Positions 22,268 through 33,600 of a DNA stretch of 64,000 nt are shown here, piece after piece (position 1 is the stretch's first letter; every line of letters starts with the position of its first letter). The DNA is from Chrysogorgia sp. JL179-B06 (taxonomy: Eukaryota > Cnidaria > Anthozoa > Scleralcyonacea > Chrysogorgiidae): assembly GCA_035772405.1 (NCBI GenBank), contig JAYKKM010000153.1, forward strand, positions 1-64,000. The letters are read 5' to 3'. The translations under genes and the position numbers were made by a program. Below the pieces are notes generated by a model. It ran no database searches and had not been told where the DNA came from. It saw nothing but the letters and a program-made list of their open reading frames with translations.

Positions 22268-22751
22268 CTAAAATATTTATTATATAATTAGGAGTAAGCA
22301 AAGATTAGGTAAGTGCGTTGAAAGAAAATATATTAAAGAGGTGAATGAGGAGGATGTGTATGTGAACAAATATGAAACAGATGTTAAATATGAGATGAAC
22401 ATGAAAATGAGTAAATGGAGAGCTTTCTTATTTACTATCTAAACACTAACATTTACCATCTAGCCTCACATTGACAGATTACAGGCAAATTAGACATCTT
22501 CATTTTCCATAAATTAAATTATAATCAGCAAAAAACTCTTTTTATTATTCACTATTCAGTATTTAATTTTGTCAATACATGTAAAGTACAAAAAAACATG
22601 ATTACACAAATGGCGAGGAAGCCCAAAAGAAACAAGGAGGCTTATATGGCATTAGGCTACCTTAGAAGATTGCTTAGTACAAAGTGATAGTAGGAGTAGC
22701 TTAGAGTAAAGAATATAGCAATAATATAATATATAATATACCAATATTTAG
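22268..22751. other. No exon found upstream of gene 1 exon A
   Basis: AT-rich. No signal-peptide-like exon or clear splice-bounded frame on the minus strand; presumably intron of gene 1. Confidence 0.4.
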
Positions 22752-22849
22752 CAATTATTGAACGAGGTTGAGCGTGATATGAAGAATTATCATGCCCGAC
22801 GTTTGCCGTTATCAACCGAAGCCGCAGGCTGAGGTTGATAACGGCAAAC

Positions 22850-25800
22850 TGAGATTATGTTTTTATGAGATTATGTTTCTTGACATAATCTTTTGCCGTG
22901 TGAAGCTGCTGCAGTCTCCGATGATCAGCAAAATCATTTTTCCAAAGAGTCTATTTCATTCATACCTACTATGCGGGGCTTCAAATTAGCCGCACTTAAT
23001 GTGACAAGTCTAGTAAAGCACATCGACGAGCTAAGGGTTTTGCTTGTTGATAACCCAGTCGATGTATTAGCAATAAATGAGACAAGGCTTGATTCTACTA
23101 TTAATGACAACGAGGTGCATATATCTGGCTATGAAATCGTACGTCGCGATAGAAGCGTCAATGGTAGATTTGGTGGAGGTGTTTGTTTTTATGTTCGCCG
23201 TAATATTAATTTCTCACCACGCCTTGACCTGTCTATCGATCAGCTTGAAAATTTATGCATCGAAATTCGTAAACCTAGATCCAAGCCTTTTCTCATTGTG
23301 ACTTGGTATAGACCACCAGACTCGGCCGTTGACAAATTTAATTATTTTGAGACACTAGTAGGCAGACTTGATGCGGAAAGTGTTGAATATTATTTAATGG
23401 GTGACCTGAACTGCAATTTAGGGTCAACCGTATTAGATCGTAATTCAACTTTGTTGACTGGTATTACCGATCTTTATAGCTTAAATCAATTAATAAGCGA
23501 ACCAACTCGTGTGACCAAGTCATCTTCAACTTTAATTGACTTGATATTTACTAACACTCCTGACAAAATTGTTTGCTCCGGTGTCTCTCATATCGGTATT
23601 AGTGATCATAGCCTAACTTATGCTTTTCGTAAACTTTCAACTGGTTTATTCACTAAAGGTCACTCTACAGTAACCTATAGGAAATTTAAGAATTTTGATT
23701 CAGCCAGTTTTAGAAATGATATCTGTTTACAGAATTGGGATGATATAAAGGCGTACGAAAATCCAAATGATATGTGGCATGTTTGGAAGAACACATTTCA
23801 CAGTGTTGTTGAAAGACATGCCCCCCTGTGTACAAAGCGTGTTAGGGCTTCTAAATCGCCTTGGATCACGCCTCAATTAAAACAACGTATGCACGAAAGG
23901 GATACTCTCAAGATAAAAGCGACTCGCTCTAATGATCCAAACGATTGGTTCGCCTTTAAGAGAACCCGCAATTCTGTAAACACTGAAATCAAACATACTA
24001 AAGAAATATATTTTATGAACGCTCTTCACGAAAATAAGAGCAATTCGAAGAAGACTTGGAATATTGTTAATGAACTTACTTCAAGAAAAGTTAACAGCTC
24101 ACACATAAAATAAATCAAATTGAACGGCTCCTCAATTAGTGGCTATCATGAATTATCTGAGGCGTTTAATGATCATTTCGCCAGTGTTGGGCCTAAGCTG
24201 GCTGACAAAATACTTTGCAATGAAAACAGCCGTTCACATTTGGATTATCTTACATGTCACGAAACTAGAGCTAGTTTTCAACTGAAGGCAACAAGTTCGT
24301 CCACAGTCTTTTCTCTTTTATCTAAGCTAAGTAAATCTAAAGCAACTGGCTTAGATAAGATATCTGCCAGGCTTCTTCGTGAATGTCCTGACTTGATTGC
24401 AGAATCCCTTTGTTTAATTTTTAACCGCTCCATTAACACGGGTATTTTTCCCGATGAATGGAAGTGTTCAAAAGTTATACCATTATTTAAACAAGGGGAA
24501 CGTAAGGATCTCGATAATTATCGGCCCATCTCAATTATTCCGGTCGTGGCGAAAATTTTTGAGAGGATAGTTTACGACCAAGTCCATGTTTTTCTTATCG
24601 ATAATAAACTACTTTCCAATAGTCAATCAGGGTTCCGAAGTCTTCACTCCACAGTCACTGCTCTTCTTGAGGCCACTAATGACTGGGCATATAATATTGA
24701 TCGTGGCAATGTTAACGCTGTAGTTTTCTTAGACCTCAAGAAAGCGTTTGACACCGTGGATCATGGAATTCTGTTATCAAAATTAAATGTATATGGTATT
24801 GGAGGTGTTGTGAGCAATTGGTTTAAGTCTTACTTAAGTGACCGGAAACAAAAATGCTATGTGAATGGTTTTCTCTCACAGAAGCGTTCATTGTCCTGTG
24901 GTATCCCACAGGGAACTATCTTAGGGCCACTATTATTTTTAATTTATATAAATGACTTACCCAATTGTCTCGCACACTCCCAGCCACGTATGTATGCAGA
25001 CGACACTCATTTAACATTCGCAACAAATAATGTTCATGATATTAATCTGAAACTCAATCAAGACCTGGCAAACGTTAATGAATGGCTTATCGCAAACAAG
25101 CTTACTCTAAACCAATCAAAGACAGAATTCATGTTCATCGGGTCTAGGCAAAGAATATGTACGTTTCACTCATCACTATCTCTAGAAATTGATGGGATCC
25201 CAATTAATCAGGTTTCCCATACAAAGTCTCTTGGTGTACATATTGATGAGAATCTATCTTGGAACGTACATATTAATAAGCTATCTAAAAAGATTGCTTC
25301 AGGCATTGGATCTCTAAAACGTATAAGATCTTTTGTCCCTGATACGACGCTACAGCTTATTTTCAATTCGTTAGTTCAACCGCATTTTGATTACTGTTGC
25401 GTTGTTTGGGATAATTGCAACAAAACCCTCGCTGATAAACTTCAAAAATTACAAAATCGTGCAGCCAGGGTGTTAACATTTTCTAGTTATGACACTAATG
25501 GTGATTTTCTCCTTGAGAAACTTGGCTGGAGGAAACTTGACTCCCAGCGCAAGTTTCAAAAAGCTGTTATGGTCTACAAATCACTTAATGGGCTCGCTCC
25601 TAATTATTTGCGTCCCATGTTCACAGACCGTAGCAGTGTAACGAATTATTCATTGAGAGACACCGAGGGCAAACTAGCTATTCCTAAGCCTCGTACTAAC
25701 TACCTAAAAAATAGCTTTAGTTATAGTGGTACGGTGCTATGGAATAGCCTTCCTATCGAGTTGCGGAAGGCAGACACTCTGGGTGAATTTAAATCCGGCT

Positions 25801-26032
25801 GCAGTAGCTTCTTAACCTCTTAACCTTTTTATCGCACGGCACTCATGGAAAGCAGGTATTTTTAGCTTAGTATTATTAGGAATATTAGAATTGTAATGTT
25901 GTAATTTGAATTTTGTGAATGTATGTATTAGAACAATAATTTTGTAATTTAGGTAGTGCATGCAAAATCCTGATGAGTTTTTTACCGTGGTTAAATAAAT
26001 TAGTAATAATAATAATAATAATAATAAAAATA
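22850..26032 (+). mobile_element. CR1/L2-type LINE, near full length
   Basis: Contains the endonuclease/reverse transcriptase ORF (22893-25823), a ~175-bp 3' UTR and a TAATAATAAT tail (26003-26028). The true 5' end is not obvious; 22850 is a guess after the host palindrome. Orientation is opposite to genes 1 and 2. Confidence 0.8.
22893..25823 (+). pseudogene. LINE ORF2: AP endonuclease plus reverse transcriptase, one nonsense codon
   Basis: One continuous frame interrupted only by TAA at 24111-24113, after SSHIK and before IKLNGSS. First in-frame ATG is 22971. The APE-type endonuclease shows NVTSL, INETRLD, GGGVCFYVR, TWYRPPDS, MGDLNCNL and SDHSLTY, so catalytic residues appear intact. The reverse transcriptase shows NYRPISIIPV, GFRSLHST, FLDLKKAFDTVDH, GIPQGTILGPLLF and the catalytic YADD at about 24997. 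It ends with NSLPIELRKADTL. No ORF1 was recognised. It probably inserted recently: apart from the stop, the ~2.9 kb frame is open. Confidence 0.9.
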
Positions 26033-26075
26033 ATGATAATTCTTCATATCACGCGAAAACCGAGTTCAATAATTG

Positions 26076-26865
26076 TTTTATTATTTATTTAAAAAATGAA
26101 AAATATCTTGCGTGCTAGCCAGTCAAGAATTACGAAATGCGCGAGGTCAACAAAGAAGATATGATTGTCGTCGCCATAACCATGACAACGAAGTCATATT
26201 GACGCGTTAATAATTATCATATTGACTTGCTTGACCATATTTGGCAAGCTGTCGCCGCGTAAAGAGCCTGGACACGAGGTTGTTGAGTTGATATGACGAT
26301 TTCACAGTTGGCTGTTAGCCAATCAGAAACCAGGAATTTTTTAAATAAATAATAAATATATATATATATATATATTAATAGTATAACAGATAACTTAACT
26401 TACAATAGGAATATCACATAATAAATAAATAAATAAATAAATAAATACATAATATATTTATTATTCATTAACATTATTTTTAAAACTTAGATTGAAACAG
26501 AAAGTTGTCTGATTTTGGTTCTACAGAAAGGAACATCAACTAGTCTATAGAATGTCGAGTATTATAATTCTTTGTGGTAATAAGCTATTTTTAAACAAAA
26601 ACATAAACTTGCTATTGTATTTAGTTTTTCTTATTTTAGTCCACTAGCTACTAAATTTGTATAGCATGTTCTTATATTTTCACCTATTTAATTTGTATTA
26701 TGATTTCTATAATTATTTCTTATATATATGGCCTCTATTGCTAACAGCTGACTATTTGGTTGGCTGATTGAGTTTACCTTATTGAAATAAAGGTTTATGA
26801 ATGAATATATAAGGTATATACAAGTAATTTTATTATAAGGTATATATATAAGTAATGTTATCCCC
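26076..26865. other. AT-rich, microsatellites, no gene
   Basis: Holds a TATATA run (26357-26374), an (AATA)n array (26420-26448) and plain AT-rich sequence. Confidence 0.5.
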
Positions 26866-27708
26866 TCGCCCGGCGCGAAGCGCCGGCCGAAGGCCGAAGG
26901 CCTGAGGGCGAGGGTGCTAATATCGACCGGCGTTTAGTCCCTTATCACGCGAGATCCTAGCGGATCCTGATCTCGGATTGGCTTTATAGGTATATATATA
27001 TATATATATATATATATGATCAACCGTCCTCATGCGCGGCATCGGAAAATGTGGCACTGGTAACTAGATACTCAGATTAAATTGAACCGTCACATGAGAC
27101 ATAGGTTTTTGAGGAAATAGAAATCCGAGTCCGAGTATGTATTTTGACTCGCTAATTCCAAATCTGTTTTCAGAATTGAAAACGGTTATATATTGATCGA
27201 GATTATCATAGCCGACCAAGCCCGGACTAATTTCTAAGTACATAAACCATTTTTACGAAGGGTATTCACGAATTCTCGTAATATAGTAGACACATATGTT
27301 ATGTATTTTGACTCGCTAATTCCAAATCTGTTTTCAGAATTGAAAACGGTTATATATTGATCGAGATATTCAACATAATATTCGACGAAGTGACCGGCTA
27401 TAAATCATTATTTAGCCGACTAAATTTCTAAGTACATAAACCGCTTTTACGAAGGGTACTCACGTTCTCGTAATATAGTAAACGCGTATGTTATGTATGT
27501 TGACTCGCTAATTCCAAATGTGTTTTCAGAGTTTAAATCGGTTAAATATTGGCCGAGATAACGTTCAAACATTTCTTCGACGAAACGGGCTTTTGGAAAT
27601 TGTGAATTTTTGCAAAACAGAAATAATACACGGCCACGGCGTGCGAGGGGGGGTAGAAATGGCGGGCGAGGGGATTATTGCGAATTCGTATTTCTAGTTA
27701 TGAATATA
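26866..27708 (-). repeat. Inverted copy of the TAGAAATACG/CCCCTCGC repeat family
   Basis: Reverse complement of 61917-62985, shorter by one internal unit or more. Its left end here is TTATCCCCTCGCCCGGCGCG with a GC hairpin (CGGCGCGAAGCGCCG), then a TA array (26990-27017). Next come tandem ~150-170 bp units carrying GACTCGCTAATTCCAAATCT. It ends GCGAGGGGATTATTGCGAAT and CGTATTTCTAGTTAT. Confidence 0.85.
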
Positions 27709-28464
27709 CAACAATCAAATCATTGATCAGTAATCAATCTACGAGGCCAACGATTAGTTACCAGTCCATCGACAGCAAGCGGCCTATATATGCAGAGGCA
27801 AAACTCGTTTAAGGTGGTCCCTAAGGTTTTCTACAAAATGCGGTCAGACCACTGATCTCAAAAATAGGACTGGATTGAGCTTTCTATTGTATCTGATGAG
27901 CTGATTTTGAAGCTTGCATATTTGCATAATGTAAATTGACGAGAGATCATTAGAAGCTCCGAGTTTGCAAGCAAATCAAACTGTGACGCTCGCGAAATAG
28001 GTTTATATAGTTTCTTTGTTAACATAAAATGCATAAAATCTTGAACCTAATTTGACGTCTCATATTAGGCTTCTCTCACTGGATAATTAGAGCCAACGGC
28101 GGCCATTACTAAGGGATCAAAGTCGTAGTAAATCTGTAGATATAGCCATGAATCGTTTTACCCAGTAATTTCAAAAATGTCTTCTGGTCCTCTTTATAGT
28201 AAAATTATTTTATTTTGTCGATGGTAAGAGCACATAATCCAACAAAAACCTCATAGGATCCTCAGTTGGTCCCTTAGTAATGGCGGACTTCCGGCTTCAA
28301 TTTCTGAACAATAGTTGCTCGATCCAGTCTTTTTTCCAGATCAGTTGGTCAGACAACCCTAGAGATATTAAATTTCTTACCCCATCAATAAGATTTACCA
28401 CTCCTTTCTGGCTGCAAGAACCCTGCAGAGAAAATAAAGAAATAATACTGTGTAACAACCTTTC
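27709..28464. repeat. Inverted-repeat region, no gene
   Basis: GGCCATTACTAAGGGATCAAA near 28097 is mirrored by TTGGTCCCTTAGTAATGGC near 28266, about 190 bp apart. A plus frame at 28280-28468 overlaps the right arm and lacks recognisable motifs. Confidence 0.4.
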
Positions 28465-28813
28465 TTGACGTTGGGTCATATTTTTGCAAAACCTAAGGAT
28501 GGTATTGCAAAGGAACAGAGGAAAGACGTTATTTATTCCATTCCGTGCAATGACTGTGATCAGGAGTACATCGGTCAGACTAAACGTCAGTTTCGTACGC
28601 GTTTAAAAGAAAACCAAAAGGCTGGTTTTTTTCGAAAAAGGAAAATTCTGCTTTGTCGGAGAACGCGTGCGTAACCCACCATGAGATTGCGTGGAAAAAT
28701 TCCAAAATTATTACCACTAATCCGCGGTGCCGTCAAAGACGTTGTCTAGAGGCTTGGCATATCAATAGCGCCCACGCCCATTGTATAGCTTATTTGCATC
28801 GTGTTAGTAGATA
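28465..28813 (+). mobile_element. PLE GIY-YIG endonuclease fragment
   Basis: Reads LGHIFAKPKDGIAKEQRKDV, then VIYSIPCNDCDQEYIGQTKR, the PLE version of the GIY-YIG motif (YSIPC and YIGQT) with the CCHH-like cysteines. After a one-base slip in the T run at 28626-28632 the frame continues ENSALSENACVTHHEIAW to a stop at 28811-28813. The stretch RCLEAWHINS is typical of the C-terminal end of these nucleases. The RT domain is missing. Confidence 0.8.
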
Positions 28814-28837
28814 ACATCATCATCGGTTCTATGAGGG

Positions 28838-28920
28838 TATAAATAGGGATCCTAACTTTACAACGATCACCCCTGATGAAGACACTAGATTGGAGTGTCG
28901 AAATGAAGGTTAGGATCAAG
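28838..28920 (+). ncRNA. Hammerhead ribozyme motif in PLE 3' region
   Basis: CTGATGA (28873-28879), a perfect 6-bp stem GACACT/AGTGTC (28881-28886 with 28894-28899) and GAAA (28900-28903) form the core. GATCCTAACTTT (28848-28859) pairs with AAGGTTAGGATC (28906-28917) to give a closing stem, as in a type III arrangement. The expected UH cleavage site reads ACA, so activity is doubtful. A TATA-like TATAAATAGG lies just upstream at 28838. Confidence 0.55.
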
Positions 28921-29089
28921 GTTAGGATTAGAATTAGGGTTGGGATTAGAAAATGGGATATCCTTTTGAGTCATCACTTTTAGCTTTGTCCACAAGTGGA
29001 AGCATTGCTTCTTAGCCTAGTTCCTAGGCCTTTCCGCGCCGTACGTTTCGAAGGATACCGAGGCATATGTATTTCCAGTACGTATATTT

Positions 29090-29257
29090 CTCCTCCGCAG
29101 AGGCTTATATATTTGTATTAGAAAAGCGCGGGCGAGGAAGGCGTGCGGGAGGAAAATCGGAAGCGCGCATCTTCCCGTCGTCCACCGCGCTCCCGCGCTT
29201 TTACGCCTTCCTCGCCCGCGCTTTTCTAATAAAAATATACAAGGCTCTGCGGAGGAG
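29090..29257. repeat. Foldback MITE with GC-rich arms, 168 bp
   Basis: CTCCTCCGCAGAGGCTTATA...AAAAGCGCGGGCGAGGAAGG on the left is mirrored by CCTTCCTCGCCCGCGCTTTT...GCTCTGCGGAGGAG on the right. Open frames on both strands here are products of the palindrome. Confidence 0.8.
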
Positions 29258-29827
29258 AGAGGGCTAGGGTGTTTTGAAAACTCAGCAGGAGGGTTAGCAC
29301 CTTTGTTGTTTTGGGGTCGGTTACAATCCAATTATCTAGGAGGCTGGTAACGCGCTATTTGATCGTTAATTCACTTGCTCGTCTTATAAGGAATACGTAC
29401 TAGATACCCCTATCATCCGAGGGGACACGCCCAACTGACTCGGCGGTCAATTTCATGGCGGAAGCGAAAGGCCTAGAAAATAGGCTAGGTTCTTCTGCCA
29501 CATGACTTGTGACGTCATGTACTGGGTAAAGCGGACAGTGATGGTGGAAATAAAAAGATATTAAACTTCTTCTCAACGTTATTTTCGTAATTGATATTAC
29601 AATCAAAACTGGGCTCAATACATGGGCTCACGATAGGTAGCACAAAAGGACGAAATACAACACTTCCCAGCACATGACGTCACGGTCATCAAAATGGCGG
29701 CCCAACAGTCAGTTTTTAGATGGTTTAATCATCTTTTACATGTGTTCCTATTTTCATAGCTCCAAACTACTATATTCCAACTAGCTAACTCATATACTTC
29801 CATATAAAAAGTAGTTTTTTGTTACCA
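29258..29827. other. No gene seen
   Basis: Includes AAGGCCTAG/CTAGG short inverted motifs (29468-29490) and an ATGGCGGCC context start at 29694 (22 codons to a stop), which may be chance. Confidence 0.4.
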
Positions 29828-30004
29828 ATGTTCCGTTTAAGAGTGTTCAGACGTATTTTGTTGCTAGAAAACAAGTTACTTAGGACAGGTGATTTAGCGG
29901 CCAATATACTTCGTGAGTCGACAATAAACTCAAGGTATAACCAAGATATTTTATGTGTGCAACATGTAGGAAAACTTTTTTCGTCTGGTCATGATGTAAT
30001 TTGA
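29828..30004 (+). CDS. Possible first exon with mitochondrial-type presequence
   Basis: ATG at 29828 opens MFRLRVFRRILLLENKLLRT, an Arg/Leu-rich amphipathic stretch without acidic residues for 13 positions, as in mitochondrial targeting peptides. The frame runs 58 codons to a stop at 30002-30004. A possible donor (CAACAT/GTAGGA) lies near 29964. No family recognised; it could equally be a chance ORF. Confidence 0.25.
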   Translation: MFRLRVFRRILLLENKLLRTGDLAANILRESTINSRYNQDILCVQHVGKLFSSGHDVI

Positions 30005-30384
30005 TGGCGTCACATTGACGAAAAAAGTACATATGGATTTATTGATAAATTAAGTAAAAATGAAGTTAATCCATATGTACTTTTTGGAAGACAACAGTCC
30101 AGATACTAATCGCGAGTGAAAAATTAATTTTACTTAAAAACCGTCGAAGAAGGAATTTTCATTTTTCGATGACGTCATCATATCATATAGCATTACCAAA
30201 CGAAAGAGTTTTCCCTCATATAGTACATACAGACTGTCTTGATGGATTCTTAAATCTTTGAAATTCTATGGCAAATTCGTTAATTCTAAGCTTCCTTAGC
30301 AACGAATATAAGGTCTGCAAATCGAAATACGTCCGAACACCTTTAAACATCTTATTGCTAACAATACCAACACATAATATCAAA

Positions 30385-30624
30385 TTACACGCAAACCTTC
30401 TTCAAAACTCCTGTCTTGCCATCAATGAAATGTGTCTCCTCATTTCCTTGATCTGTTTGCACAATGTACTCCATGCATTTTTTCAAGAAAGGTCTTTCAG
30501 GAACAGATGAACGAATCCAAAACCACGCATGTGCATTCAGTGAAACAGTTCCGCCATTAATACTGCGGCATCTTGGTGAACAAAAATCACCAGTTGCTCC
30601 TTTTGGTCCAAAACAGACACAGCA
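30385..30624 (-). CDS. Gene 2 exon g: terminal exon
   Basis: Acceptor TTTTCCCTAG, phase 0, stop TAA at 30387-30385. Encodes CCVCFGPKGATGDFCSPRCR, then NGGTVSLNAHAWFWIRSS and a 36-residue tail. The CFGPxG...C...C...HAWFWIR pattern looks like the closing part of the fibrinogen-like domain. Confidence 0.7.
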   Translation of the reverse strand, partial: CCVCFGPKGATGDFCSPRCRSINGGTVSLNAHAWFWIRSSVPERPFLKKCMEYIVQTDQGNEETHFIDGKTGVLKKVCV

Positions 30625-33600
30625 CTAGGGAAAAGATGTCGTAGTTGTAAAAGAAAGTTATATCAGCAGCTCACTGTGCAATTTTATTTGCATTTGGATA
30701 AGTTAAAAGTCAAAGTATTTTCAACATTGAAGTTTAAAGCCTTTTCTATCTTCTTAATTGTTCTATCTACATGTGTTGCGGCAGGCTGTTGATCTATTTC
30801 TCCACCTGTGTGTGTCTAGTGGACATGTTATATGTCAAAATCGTCGCAATGGAGGAATCAGGCGTGAGTCGTAGTCTAGTTAGGAATATTATTGCTCGGC
30901 AAATAGCTGTGTATATATGTGCACGATTGCTGGTTCTCATTAGAAGGTTGCAGGTTCGTTCGACATGTTTCAATTTGATATACGAAAAATAATTATCACA
31001 TACATGTAAAAGTTTCGTCAGGATGTGTAGGTTGTACATTATATTGTATATATACGGGTTGTATGAAATACGTCACTCGGTCCCGGATGTACTGTATTCT
31101 ACGAATGTTATAGTTCCTGGTAAACTAGTAAAATATATATTTATTACCTTTCCATGATCACAACCAATGAAGGCTGTAGAGTTATGGCTGATGCCTGATT
31201 TTTGTGAATTTGCACTGTAGCTGTTAGAAAATGAAAAATCGACTTTAAAAAATCGAAATAAGGACCGAGCAGAAGGAGAGGTCCATAGAAGCGAAAAAAT
31301 AATTCGACCAATATCCTTCAATTTGGACCGAACAAGCTCAGATAATAAGTTATCCTGTTTATATGAGATGTCCCGGTTGCCCGAGACGTTTTCAGATCCC
31401 TGGTTTATATGATCTCGGTACACCGGGGATGTCCCGGGTGACCGGGATGCGTGAAAATGTTGATAATAATTGATAATAATTTCTCAATGAAACAAAAAAT
31501 AATTTTATTCGCATAAAAAGCATCCCAACGAATGTTTTTTTCATTTTGTCACTTTTTGGATATTTTACCGGGTTCAGACGACGTTTTAAATTTCAATTCA
31601 CTTCATCCCGGATGTTGCGTTTATATGGAAAAAATCTGTACCGGTGTACCTGGATCTCGGTTGCTTCAACCGGGATCCCGGTCAGGCGGGATGTCCCGGT
31701 CTCCATATAAACGCCACTGCGAAAATAACAGTAAATTATATACAAGCCGAGATCCCGGTATACCGGGATCATATGAACAGGCCCTTAATGGCTAAATCTA
31801 ATACACTTGTTTTCATCATAATACACTTGTTTACATCATTTGAACAATAAAGTCAATAAATGACTCCAACCATAAAACATTCACTGGTCTTCATTTAAAT
31901 CACTAAATAAAGATTGCTTGGGGCTGATTTCACTTTGTGATCGGTCCATACTGTTGGTTTCCGATCGCTAGGTAACCAATCTGAATGCCCCATTTTAAGA
32001 TGGACTGCAGAATAACCTCTATTAATCTTCCTTGGGTTTATCTTCACTTAATTGAACCACCAAAAGTAAAAACGGGGTCTGTCTGTGGCCTATATATAGC
32101 GTATAGGTGCGAAGAACGTATCAATCTGCAGGTATCTATATTTATACAAAGAACGTATCAAGTGCTTTTATAGTTGGCCATATAATAAAGATAATTGAAC
32201 ACGAATTGCGCACAAAAATTAGGACATTTGAATAAGTATTCAAATTAGGACACAGGAACAGCATACAGTCTCTATGGAAGACACATAAATTACAACAAAA
32301 TTGACCGTGTATATACCGAGTAGTAATTAAAAATTGAGTTTTTATGAACGCTTATACACTTGACATTAACAAGAACTGGTTTTGTATATTGTTTAGATCT
32401 ATGTTATACCAATACCTAAATGATCCAAAGTGATCATATTGAAAACCAAGAACTCCTGGAATCATGGCGTATCCTTCTTTACATGCCTGGCTAAAGCATT
32501 TATTCATTCGTTTCTATGAATTAAGAGATGGGAAGTGAACAAAGTCATAAAAGGTAAGTTAAATAATTTCATTCATCGTCATTGTCTGACTTACCCAGCC
32601 TAGTTGTGAAGGATATGAAGGTCCAAATCGCGAACATTCAAATGTTTTGGTGACAACTTTTTCGGCAAGCAAATCTTTAACATGCTCAATATTTCCAATG
32701 CCAGGATAGTTATTTGTACAACCTTGTTTGTCAATGAAAAGTTCTTTAAGCTGACGAGCACTTTTGAATCGATATACCCTAAGAAAAAGTAAGATATTTA
32801 TATATATATTATATATATATAATATATATATAGCAAAGTGAAAAGGTGGTAAACTGCCAAGAATTTAGTGACGAAATACTGACGTTTCGAGCGGAGCCCT
32901 TCATCAGAGCAAGACGAGATGAAATAAAATAAATAGGGCTGAAATATATATGCCAAAAGGGTGTCACATGCAAGCAGAAAGTAGCCAATAAAATGCACGG
33001 GAGATAAACAAACTAATAATTAATGAGATGGGAAAAGTTAAATCATTTGCTATTTTTACAGTCGATCAGAGGGGGAGGGAGAAATGACAGGTCCAATATT
33101 CAAGGGGATTAGGCGATAGTAAAGCGGTAAGAAACAAAAACTTAAAAAGGAATGAAAGTGCATAAGCTAATAATAAAAAAGTTCCAAGCAAAGTAAAATA
33201 ACAAAAAACTTGTAGGAAATTAAATAAAAGAAAAACGGATGTGTTGTGCCAAGTTTAAAAATGAGACGCTTCTGACTTGCCGTTTGCGGTTATCGTTACC
33301 ACCTGAGATGGGAAGGATGGCACAGACTTTCATGTCTGAAACCAAAAATTGAACATGCACTTGTAGCGCTTTTCTCTCTCCCTCTCTCTATATATATATA
33401 TGTATACTATATATATGTGTGTGTGTGTGGTCCTTATTTTAATTTTTTTATATTTTGTATAGTCTCACCCTCTTAAATGGTTTCAATTGGGTTAAAAATG
33501 CTGTGTGTAAAATTGTATTAAAAACTATTGATATTTAGGGGTAGCTCAAGGACCCTGAAATTTACTATAGTTATCCCTATGAGAAAAATCAGCCAAATTG

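Larger units (their letters stand above)
22752..26075. repeat. Palindromic element split by a LINE insertion
   Basis: Left arm 22752-22793 (CAATTATTGAAC...CGTGATATGAAGAATTATCAT) is mirrored at 26033-26075 (ATGATAATTCTTCATATCAC...GTTCAATAATTG). A second inner palindrome (GTTTGCCGTTATCAACC/GGTTGATAACGGCAAAC) lies at 22801-22849. The LINE with its TAA tail lies between the arms, ending right at the right arm. Confidence 0.7.

Noticed and set aside
29017..29331. Overlapping ~100-aa ORFs on both strands
   Set aside because: They lie in the arms of a GC-rich palindrome, where both strands read similarly.
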